DNA of 32,992 bases from Clostridia bacterium (GTDB lineage Bacteria; Bacillota; Clostridia; Oscillospirales; CAG-272), in NCBI GenBank assembly GCA_017507985.1, contig JAFVZV010000016.1, positions 1 through 32,992 on the forward strand, given 5' to 3'. Made by a program: the position numbers and the translations under genes. The notes beneath the pieces were generated by a model. That model saw nothing but the letters and a program-made list of their open reading frames with translations, did not search any database and was not told the DNA's origin. Position 1 is the stretch's first letter. The number at the start of each line of letters is the position of its first letter. Shown here piece by piece: positions 26,680 through 32,992 of the stretch.

Positions 26680-27816
26680 ATGGCATACAGACACGGAGTA
26701 GAACGAAAAGAACTGCTGGCACAGCATTTGGGCGGCAAACGACTGGGATTGATTACCAATCCGTCGGGCGTGGATCAGAGCTTACGCGCAACCGTCGATC
26801 TTTTACACGAGCAGTACGACCTGCGCGCACTTTACGCCCCTGAGCACGGCATCCGCGGCGATGCTCAGGCAGGCGCGCATATCGATCACGATACCGACAA
26901 AAAGACGGGCTTGCCCGTCTATTCGACCTATGGCAAAAAGGATGAGAGCCCCGAGGACAAATACCGCGACATCGACACGCTGGTGTTTGATATTCAGGAC
27001 GTCGGCGCGCGGTTTTATACCTATATGTATACCATGACCGAGGCCATGGAGGCTTGCGCCAAGCTGGGCAAGCGTGTTGTCGTGCTGGATCGCTACAATC
27101 CGCTCGGCCTTGATCGTATGGAAGGCACGCTACTTGACGAGAGGTTTTCCTCGTTTATCGGTAAGTACACGCTGGCCTCGCGCTACGGTATGACCATCGG
27201 TGAATTTGCCCGTTATGCTAACGCAGAGAAGGGCATCGGGTGTGACTTGAGTGTCATTCCCTGTGACGGCCTTGATCGCCGAGCCGACTATCGATCGCTT
27301 TCGGTGCCGTGGGTGCTGCCCTCGCCCAATCTTCCCACCTACGAGTCGGCGCTCGTCTATATCGGCACGGTGCTGTTCGAGGGCACTAATGTGTCCGAGG
27401 GCAGGGGAACAACCAAGCCCTTTGAGCAGATCGGCGCACCCTTCATCGATGGCGATGCACTGGCTGACACCATGCGTCGCATGAACTTGCCCGGTGTCAA
27501 TTTCCGCACCGCTTGCTTCACTCCCACCTTTTCCAAATTCACGGGTGAGCGGTGCTACGGCGTGCAGATTCACGTTACCGACGCCGATGCTTTTGAACCC
27601 TTCCGCACGGGGCTTTTGCTGCTGGATACCATTCGTAAAAGCTACGAACAATTCGAGTTCCGCGCCTCGTCGGGAGAGATCTGGACGATCGATCTGATCC
27701 TTGGTACGAACGCCTCGCGGCAGGACGGCTTTGACGCCGAGACCTTTATTGCCGAGGAGCAGAAAAAGGTGGGGGCGTTCAAGACGAGTGTGGAGAAGTA
27801 TTTTTTGTATGACTGA
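26680..27816 (+). CDS. namZ: DUF1343 / NamZ-type exo-beta-N-acetylmuramidase family protein
   Basis: Characterised members (B. subtilis NamZ, formerly YbbC; GH171) release terminal MurNAc from peptidoglycan fragments. Landmarks: LGLITNPSGVDQ near 23-34, ALYAPEHGIRGDAQAGA, DTLVFDIQDVGARFYTYMYT, VVLDRYNPLGLDRMEG, SPNLPTYESALVYIGTVLFE, and GTNVSEGRGTTKPFEQIGAP. At 378 residues it matches the length of the mature domain. There is no signal peptide or membrane helix, so unlike secreted NamZ it should be cytoplasmic, or exported by another route. AAAAGGAG stands before ATG 26680. The family call is firm, the activity inferred. Confidence 0.88.
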   Translation: MAYRHGVERKELLAQHLGGKRLGLITNPSGVDQSLRATVDLLHEQYDLRALYAPEHGIRGDAQAGAHIDHDTDKKTGLPVYSTYGKKDESPEDKYRDIDTLVFDIQDVGARFYTYMYTMTEAMEACAKLGKRVVVLDRYNPLGLDRMEGTLLDERFSSFIGKYTLASRYGMTIGEFARYANAEKGIGCDLSVIPCDGLDRRADYRSLSVPWVLPSPNLPTYESALVYIGTVLFEGTNVSEGRGTTKPFEQIGAPFIDGDALADTMRRMNLPGVNFRTACFTPTFSKFTGERCYGVQIHVTDADAFEPFRTGLLLLDTIRKSYEQFEFRASSGEIWTIDLILGTNASRQDGFDAETFIAEEQKKVGAFKTSVEKYFLYD

Positions 27817-27840
27817 AACCTTTTGCAGGAGGAAAACCAC

Positions 27841-28512
27841 ATGACACACGATTTCAAAAGCGCCAAGCAAAAATTTGAACCGTATCTTCGAGGAGTGGGA
27901 TTTATACCAAATTCGAGCAAGGGACAATGGATATATGACGGAAAATTTTATCTTATTCTTTTAGGTTTAAATCCATATAGTGTCGGAGGTTTTTTTACAG
28001 ATATAGGTATCAAGTTTTTATGGGGAAATCCTGAGAATGGCTATGAATTTTATGATTCACCGCATGGGCGAATTATGATAAATGCTACTCGACAGTATAA
28101 TGGCGCAATCCTATATGAATCTCAAAATTTTGAAGCGGAGATTGATGAAACAATTCAACAACTTCTGCTTCAAATTGAAGAGTACAAGAAATTGAGCGAC
28201 TTGAACTATTTGGCTGAGAAATTATTCAATCGCCGGGATTTGTTTTGGAGTTGTCATCAAGACGATTGCAATATGGCTGATTTTAATCTGGGTGTCGTAC
28301 AGATGCTTCGTGGGAACCGTGATGAGGCTAAGGCGATATTCAAATATATTCACCACGAGAAAACAGATCGTTCTAAAGTGTGTTTGCAATATTGTGATAG
28401 TGTAGAATCATTTAAGGGTTATATCACTCAAAAGACCGTAGAAAATCGCGCTTTGTATGCAGCAAAATACAAGTATCGTCTGCCTGTAATAGAGGAGATT
28501 TTCCCTGCGTGA
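27841..28512 (+). CDS. Hypothetical protein, AT-rich orphan
   Basis: A 223-residue soluble protein that I do not recognise. It begins MTHDFKSAKQKFEPYLRGVG and has an aromatic-rich first half with GQWIYDGKFYLILLGLNPYSVGG split over about 30-52. It continues with FWSCHQDDCNMADFNLGVVQMLRGNRDEAKAIFKYIHHEKTD, and that part (about 140-180) reads like one TPR-type helical hairpin. There is no signal peptide or membrane helix. AGGAGG lies 8 bases before ATG 27841, and the gene starts 24 bases after the DUF1343 gene, so they may be cotranscribed. Its base composition is clearly more AT-rich than both neighbours, with AT-ending codons, suggesting acquisition. The ribosome site argues for expression. 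Confidence 0.75.
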   Translation: MTHDFKSAKQKFEPYLRGVGFIPNSSKGQWIYDGKFYLILLGLNPYSVGGFFTDIGIKFLWGNPENGYEFYDSPHGRIMINATRQYNGAILYESQNFEAEIDETIQQLLLQIEEYKKLSDLNYLAEKLFNRRDLFWSCHQDDCNMADFNLGVVQMLRGNRDEAKAIFKYIHHEKTDRSKVCLQYCDSVESFKGYITQKTVENRALYAAKYKYRLPVIEEIFPA

Positions 28513-28537
28513 TTTTCTTTGCGCGCGTAGGGGTGAG

Positions 28538-28559
28538 AGCCGCACTTTCGGGTGCGGCT
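28538..28559 (+). terminator. Probable terminator after the orphan gene
   Basis: Perfect 8-bp stem AGCCGCAC (28538-28545)/GTGCGGCT (28552-28559); the following GTTCCTTTG is only weakly T-rich, so efficiency is doubtful. Confidence 0.55.
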
Positions 28560-28588
28560 GTTCCTTTGCAAAAATTCTCTTTGCCCTA

Positions 28589-28617
28589 TTGACAAAACGA
28601 AATTTTTGTAGTAAACT
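28589..28617 (+). promoter_or_regulatory. Promoter of the trpS T-box transcript
   Basis: TTGACA (28589-28594), 17 bases, TAAACT (28612-28617). Transcript start expected near 28624, just before the T-box stem I. Confidence 0.72.
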
Positions 28618-28629
28618 ATCATAAACCAA

Positions 28630-28898
28630 TGATGCGGAGATAACGGCGATCATGACTTCACAGAGAGCCCGGGCGGCTGAGAGCCGGGTAAGAAACAAGT
28701 CGTCAAATGGACCGCGGAGGGTGCGGAGGAACTGCGCCGAAGGCGCAAAGTATTTCGCAACGTCAGGCACACGTCAGATGTCGGGGATATTGTCGTATCC
28801 CGCAAGCGCACGGTAATCGTTTGACCGTGAATCAAGGTGGCACCGCGGACCATTCGTTCGTCCTTGGCAAAAGAGTTCTTTTGTCATGGGCGTTTTTT
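28630..28898 (+). ncRNA. Tryptophan T-box riboswitch leader of trpS
   Basis: Canonical transcriptional T-box. The distal stem I block CAGAGAGCCCGG...GGCTGAGAG...CCGGG is at about 28661-28690. The 3' side of stem I contains AAATGGACC with the specifier codon TGG at 28708-28710, which reads tryptophan and matches the downstream gene. The T-box consensus AAGGTGGCACCGCGG lies at 28834-28848; its bulge TGGC (28838-28841) pairs with the ACCA end of uncharged tRNA. The competing terminator is CCTTGGCAAAAG (28862-28873) with CTTTTGTCATGG (28878-28889), then GCGTTTTTT. Low charged tRNA-Trp should favour the antiterminator and trpS expression. Confidence 0.95.
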
Positions 28899-28960
28899 GT
28901 TTTTTGCGCTCACCGATCAAAATGAAAAATAACACAATCAATATAAAGGAGACAATCATC

Positions 28961-29962
28961 ATGCTTCAAGATCAAAAGGTATCATTCTCGGGCGTTCAGC
29001 CCAGCGGCAATCTGACTATCGGCAACTATCTGGGTGCCATCCGCAATTTCTCGACGTTTTCGGAGCAGTACAAGTGCTTTTACTGCGTTGTGGACTCGCA
29101 CGCCATCACGGTGCGTCAGGTTCCTGCCGACCTGCGCCGCAGAACCTACGAGACGCTGGCGCTGTACATGGCTTGCGGACTGGATCCCGAGAAAAACACG
29201 CTTTACGTGCAGTCGCAGGTGTCGGCTCACGCAGAGCTGGCATGGATGCTCAACTGCTTCACCATGTTCGGTGAGTTGTCCCGCATGACCCAATTCAAGG
29301 ACAAGAGTGCCAAGCACGCCGACAACATCAACGCAGGCCTTTTCACCTATCCCGTTCTCATGGCATCGGACATTCTGCTGTATCAGACCGACGTCGTGCC
29401 TGTGGGTATCGACCAAAAGCAGCACGTTGAGCTGTGCCGCGATATTGCGACTCGCTTCAACTCGCTCTATCCCGACACCTTTACCATCCCCGAGCCCATC
29501 ATGGCATCGAGCGGCAAGAAGATCATGTCGCTGGCCGAGCCGACCAAAAAAATGAGCAAATCGGATGAAAACACCAACGCAGTAGTATATATTCTGGACG
29601 ATAAGGACACAATAATCCGCAAGTTCAAAAGAGCTGTAACCGACTCGGACACCGTCGTGCGCTACGCCGAGGGCAAGGACGGCATCAACAACCTCATGAC
29701 CATCTATTCCTGCTACACGGGCAAGGAATTTGACGAGATCGAGCGTGAGTTTGAGGGCAAGGGATACGGCGACTTCAAGCTGGCTGTCGGTGAGGCCTGC
29801 GCCGATGCGCTCGCTCCCGTGCAGGCCCGCTTCCGCGAGCTGATGGCAGACAAGGCGTATCTTGAGGAAGTTATGAAGAAGGGCGCGGCTGAAGCATCCT
29901 ATTACGCTCGCAAGACGCTGTCCAAGGTACAGCGCAAGCTGGGTTTCGTTCAAGTGAAATAA
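28961..29962 (+). CDS. trpS: Tryptophan--tRNA ligase
   Basis: Class I synthetase that charges tRNA-Trp. The 333-residue protein has SGVQPSGNLTIGNYLGAI at about 10-27 (the HIGH-equivalent is TIGN), DSHAIT, SQVSAHAELAWMLNC, DILLYQTDVVPVGIDQKQH, and KMSKSDEN at 197-204. I chose ATG 28961 because AAAGGAG is 9 bases upstream and the product then starts at the family's usual place; a longer frame beginning inside the T-box terminator is rejected. Controlled by the tryptophan T-box and closed by a strong hairpin at 29984. Confidence 0.97.
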   Translation: MLQDQKVSFSGVQPSGNLTIGNYLGAIRNFSTFSEQYKCFYCVVDSHAITVRQVPADLRRRTYETLALYMACGLDPEKNTLYVQSQVSAHAELAWMLNCFTMFGELSRMTQFKDKSAKHADNINAGLFTYPVLMASDILLYQTDVVPVGIDQKQHVELCRDIATRFNSLYPDTFTIPEPIMASSGKKIMSLAEPTKKMSKSDENTNAVVYILDDKDTIIRKFKRAVTDSDTVVRYAEGKDGINNLMTIYSCYTGKEFDEIEREFEGKGYGDFKLAVGEACADALAPVQARFRELMADKAYLEEVMKKGAAEASYYARKTLSKVQRKLGFVQVK

Positions 29963-29983
29963 GACATAGTAGAATACGACGAC

Positions 29984-30019
29984 ATATCCCGCTTTGGCTT
30001 TGTCCAAGGCGGGATATTT
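29984..30019 (+). terminator. Terminator after trpS
   Basis: 14-bp stem ATATCCCGCTTTGG (29984-29997)/CCAAGGCGGGATAT (30004-30017) with one G-T pair and 6-base loop, followed by TTG. Confidence 0.82.
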
Positions 30020-30061
30020 GTATCAATATACATATCGAAGTTAAAAGGAAAGGTTGGTCAT

Positions 30062-31081
30062 ATGGAACAGGCGAGAATAGTGGTGGCGGCGGGATTTGCC
30101 GGTGTGTTGAGCTTGATTCTGACGCCTGCGGCGATATGGTTAGCACCACGCGTCGGGGCGGTTGACGTGCCGTGTGACGGACGTCGCATGCACTCGTTGC
30201 CAACGCCTCGCATGGGTGGTGTGGCCATATTTTTTGCCGTGCTACTGCCATCGGCAATGCTCGGCTTTTCACAGCAAGCGTTGTCACGTTGGCTTTTGGG
30301 AGCGACGCTGCTTGTACTGTTGGGCATATTCGATGATGTGTTTCGTTTGCCTGCATTTTTGAAATTGATGATTCAGGCGCTGGCGTCCGTCATTGCTGTT
30401 GCCGGCGACAGTGTGGGAACAATGTGTTTATGGGGGATACACATCTCACTTGGCATCTGGTGTGTGCCAATGTCAGTGCTGTGGATGCTTGTCTGCATCA
30501 ATGCGCACAACATGATTGACGGGCTGGATGGACTGTGCGCAAGCATCAGCGCGGTGGAGGCGATAGCATTGTTCGTTGTTTTTGCCACGCAGGGGCATGC
30601 GATGCTTGCGGGGGCTTCGCTGTTGGTGTGCGGTGCTTGCCTTGGCTATCTGCCTTATAATCGCCATCCTGCTCGCGTGTTTATGGGCGATACGGGGTCG
30701 CAGTTTCTCGGCTTTGCATTGGGGGGACTGGCACTGTCGATCGATCAAGCGGAGATTGGAAGCCTTGGCGCACTTGTGCCGCCACTCGTGCTTGCTCTGC
30801 CGCTGTCCGATCTTAGTTTTGCCGTCGTACGGCGCCTGTCGCGGGGGCAGAGCCCCTTTGCGGCCGATCGTGGGCATTGGCATCACCGGCTGATCGATGC
30901 GGGACTGAGTCAACGGCAGGCGTGCTTTTGGATGGTAGTGCTCTCGGCTCTGCTTGGGGCAGTCGCTGTTCTGATCAGCAGGGAAGCATGGTACGGCTAC
31001 GCCGTGTATGGCGTTTTGTGGGTGATCGTGGTGCTGATGTGTATGAACTTATTATACGGGCACAGGACCAAAAGCGCGTAA
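30062..31081 (+). CDS. tagO: Undecaprenyl-phosphate GlcNAc-1-phosphate transferase (WecA/TagO/MraY family)
   Basis: Polytopic enzyme that starts wall teichoic acid or other surface-glycan synthesis by moving GlcNAc-1-P from UDP-GlcNAc to undecaprenyl phosphate. The 339-residue protein, with about ten helices, has the family motifs: GIFDDVFRLPAFLKLMIQ with D91/D92, NAHNMIDGLDGL near 147-158, VFMGDTGSQFLGF, and the cytosolic DRGHWHHRLIDAGLSQRQ loop that marks the WecA/TagO branch rather than MraY. AAGGAAAGG precedes ATG 30062. It stands alone between the trpS terminator and the serC promoter. TagA, which acts next, is at 463-1212. Confidence 0.9.
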   Translation: MEQARIVVAAGFAGVLSLILTPAAIWLAPRVGAVDVPCDGRRMHSLPTPRMGGVAIFFAVLLPSAMLGFSQQALSRWLLGATLLVLLGIFDDVFRLPAFLKLMIQALASVIAVAGDSVGTMCLWGIHISLGIWCVPMSVLWMLVCINAHNMIDGLDGLCASISAVEAIALFVVFATQGHAMLAGASLLVCGACLGYLPYNRHPARVFMGDTGSQFLGFALGGLALSIDQAEIGSLGALVPPLVLALPLSDLSFAVVRRLSRGQSPFAADRGHWHHRLIDAGLSQRQACFWMVVLSALLGAVAVLISREAWYGYAVYGVLWVIVVLMCMNLLYGHRTKSA

Positions 31082-31200
31082 ATGACAGACTTTGCGCTGG
31101 CAAACTGCGAAAAGTCGGCTATACTGACAGGGGAGAACTCACTTTTTTGACGAAAATGCAAGTTTTGAAAAATAAAATTGCAAAAATTTGCAAAAAGGGC

Positions 31201-31229
31201 TTTACAAACAGGGGTATATGTGCTATAAT
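31201..31229 (+). promoter_or_regulatory. Sigma-A promoter of the serC gene
   Basis: TTTACA (31201-31206), 17 bases, perfect TATAAT (31224-31229); transcript start near 31236, about 65 bases before the ATG. The DNA just upstream (31150-31200) is A-rich, like an UP element. Confidence 0.85.
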
Positions 31230-31300
31230 GTAGCAAATCTTCGAACGAAAACTTGCAAAAATGATGTTCGACCAAACAATGATACAAGGAGAATTCAATC

Positions 31301-32683
31301 ATGAACAGAGTTTATAACTTTTCCGCAGGTCCTTCCATGCTTCCCATGCCCGTGCTGCAAAAGGCGGCCGACGAGCTTTTGTGCTATGGTGAGAGCGGTA
31401 TGTCCGTTATGGAGATGTCTCACCGCTCGGCAGACTACGAGCCCATCATTGCGGATGCGGAGGCTATGCTGCGCAAGCTGATGAACATTCCCGATAATTA
31501 CAAGGTGCTCTTTTTGCAGGGCGGCGCGTCTACCCAGTTTGCCGCTGTTCCGCTCAACTTGATCGGTCGCACCGGCAAGGCTGACTATGCCGTTTCGGGT
31601 CAGTTCTCGGGCAAGGCGTTCAAGGAAGCGCAGAAGATGGGCTACGACGTCAAGTGCATCGCCACTACCAAAGACGACAACTTTGACCACGTTCCTGTCA
31701 TTACCAAGGATATGATCCGTCCAGATGCAGCCTATCTGCATATTTGCTTCAACAATACGATCTATGGTACCAAGTATCCCTACATTCCCGATACGGGTGA
31801 CGTTCCGCTGGTAGCCGATTTGTCCTCCTGCATCATTTCCGAGCCTGTAAATCCGAAGAAGCCCAACGAGATTGGTCGTACCGGTAAGAAGTTGCTGAAG
31901 AGAGCCATTGGTCAAAGCAGGGAACGGGAGCTCGCATTACCTGTTCCTCAAATCGAAAATGCAGCAGGAACGCTCATACCTTTGGAAGAAAACGAAAGCG
32001 CCTATCAGTATCGCAGAAATTTCTGCCATACGATGCTGAACATCCTGGGTTTTTCGCTGCAAAGTGTACAAGGAATGATGGGACACGATATTCCTTCGCT
32101 GCGCAGTAAACGGTGGATGCTTTATCATGAAGCCAAATTGATTGAGCAGATGAATCGCATGGACCAACTCATCCTTTTCCCGATTGCCAGTGAAGAGGCA
32201 CGAACTAATGAGTGGGAACAGACCGACCCCCGAAAGGATATCCACGTAATTGATGAGTGCGGAGAGTTTCTCGATGAGTGCGCACTGACGCTGTCTGCAC
32301 AACCCTATTCTCCTACCGACGTGATCACGCTGCACTTGTTCGTAAAGTGCAATGAACCGACAGATGCTTTGACCATTACCGCACTCACTGACGGTACAGA
32401 GATAACCGCATATCCTTATTCATTCACCCAGGAACCGAATACAACCATCAACATCCGAAATCACTATCTGGACATGGTTTTTGCAATGTGTAAAAAGAAC
32501 ATCGGTAAACTTGATGTCGAAGAAGACGAGACCCTTGATGATGAGATGGATATTACAGCAGATGAAACCGAGTTGGAAAAGTATGAGGCCATCCCTTCAG
32601 AATTTGATGATGACAATGCTGATTTCTTGTTCGAGGATGATGACGTTGATATGGATTATGACATTGAAACCGAGAATGGGTAA
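31301..32683 (+). pseudogene. serC: SerC N-terminal part fused in frame to tyrosine-recombinase-like and acidic sequence
   Basis: Residues 1 to about 183 are a good phosphoserine aminotransferase: MNRVYNFSAGPSMLP, GMSVMEMSHRS, VLFLQGGASTQFAAVPLNL, HICFNNTIYGTKY and DVPLVADLSSCIISEPV. After that, at about base 31850, family sequence stops; the normal continuation with GAQKN, whose Lys holds PLP, is missing, so the product cannot be a working SerC. The frame runs on as NPKKPNEIGRTGKK, then AYQYRRNFCHTMLNILGF and SVQGMMGHDI. That block is like the C-terminal catalytic part of tyrosine recombinases: R239 and H262 are 23 residues apart, the spacing I recall for XerD R247/H270; Q236 stands for the usual first His and Y275 could be the nucleophile. 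The last 60 residues are very Asp/Glu-rich. Cause may be element insertion or an assembly chimera. AAGGAG precedes ATG 31301. Confidence 0.72.
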
Positions 32684-32724
32684 CACCACAACAGTCTATT
32701 GAAATTAAGAAGCAAACAATCATA

Positions 32725-32760
32725 AACCACCAGTCCTGTTCTAAACAGTCTGGTGGTTTT
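32725..32760 (+). terminator. Strong terminator after the serC fusion
   Basis: Nested stem: AACCACCAG (32725-32733)/CTGGTGGTT (32750-32758) outside and CTGTT/AACAG (32736-32740/32744-32748) inside, followed by TT and CC. It belongs to the foreign 3' segment. Confidence 0.88.
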
Positions 32761-32912
32761 CCACTTTTTAAATTACATTATATTTTGTATGTAGGCTATA
32801 GAAACCGGCAGAAGAGTACTTTACGCCTTGGCCGCTATGAAAAAGGAGTGGGTGGTGTGGTAGAGTCTTTCCGCAATTCTTCCATAATTTGTAAATCCCA
32901 ATATACTACATA

Positions 32913-32989
32913 TTACGCAAAAAAATTGTCGCTAAAACCTTGCGTAACCCACTTTTTGCGGTCATCCTAATTTTCTTCAATTTACGCAA
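32913..32989. repeat. Three copies of TTACGCAA in 77 bases
   Basis: Direct copies at 32913-32920 and 32982-32989 (both within a longer TACGCAAA), and one inverted copy at 32940-32947. Such spacing is reminiscent of recombinase arm sites or an element end, near a recombinase-like coding segment; this link is inference. Confidence 0.6.
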
Positions 32990-32992
32990 AGA

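Larger units (their letters stand above)
32684..32992. other. AT-rich non-coding tail with terminator and short repeats
   Basis: No gene recognised in the last 309 bases. A strong terminator (32725-32760) follows the fused frame. Beyond it the DNA is AT-rich. The 8-mer TTACGCAA occurs at 32913-32920 and 32982-32989, and inverted (TTGCGTAA) at 32940-32947. A frame of about 60 codons at 32785 lacks support. Confidence 0.6.

Noticed and set aside
28982..30007. Open frame of about 341 codons on the minus strand opposite trpS
   Set aside because: Shadow of trpS; no recognisable domain and no start signals.
30877..31233. Possible 118-codon gene overlapping the tagO 3' end
   Set aside because: Mostly inside tagO in another frame and runs through the serC promoter.
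32785..32970. Possible 61-codon gene near the window end
   Set aside because: AT-rich, no ribosome site, no recognisable product; better read as non-coding DNA after a terminator.
1..32992. CRISPR arrays, tRNA or rRNA genes, and complete insertion sequences
   Set aside because: No regularly spaced repeats, no cloverleaf-like or rRNA core sequence noticed, and no transposase frame; only the recombinase-like fragment near the right end.

Overview
The window looks like chromosomal DNA of a low-to-mid GC, Gram-positive-type anaerobe of the class Clostridia, probably an uncultured gut Oscillospiraceae-like lineage. The supports are a canonical tryptophan T-box, a GlgC/GlgD pair, a feoA-feoB-Cys-rich-protein iron locus, archaeal-type ProRS, teichoic-acid-type TagO and TagA, and strong AGGAGG ribosome sites with sigma-A promoters spaced 17 bp. 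The organism assignment is inference. I saw no rRNA, tRNA or CRISPR array.

Layout. 1-1212, minus strand: the 5' part of gap and a WecG/TagA/CpsF glycosyltransferase. 1261-4825, plus strand: proS, an unusual array of hairpins, a rodA-type SEDS protein and a DUF4830-like membrane protein. 4907-7715: an iron(II) uptake operon (feoA, feoB and a 52-residue Cys-rich partner) behind two identical 16-bp palindromes. 7723-22864, minus strand: a degenerate M23 peptidase, then a long run read from right to left as glgB, glgC, glgD, glgA, glgP, a neopullulanase-like GH13, a FolC-fold protein without its catalytic motifs, zapA and a U32 (RlhA-type) protein. 23224-26618: a GldA/F/G-like ABC transporter. 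26680-31081: a DUF1343 (NamZ-type) protein, an AT-rich orphan, T-box-controlled trpS and tagO. 31301-32992: serC, which loses its family sequence after about residue 183 and continues in frame into a tyrosine-recombinase-like segment with an acidic tail, followed by a strong terminator and AT-rich DNA with repeats.

How the genes work together. The glg run is a complete cytoplasmic glycogen cycle: GlgC/GlgD make ADP-glucose, GlgA elongates, GlgB branches, GlgP degrades by phosphorolysis, and the GH13 enzyme trims maltodextrins or branches. The run continues into the FolC-like gene with a 4-bp stop/start overlap. zapA has its own probable promoter just beyond. TagO, TagA, RodA and the NamZ-type protein all concern the cell envelope but are scattered rather than clustered. 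The least explained parts are the FolC-fold pseudoenzyme, the feo operator pair, the SerC chimera and the hairpin array before rodA.
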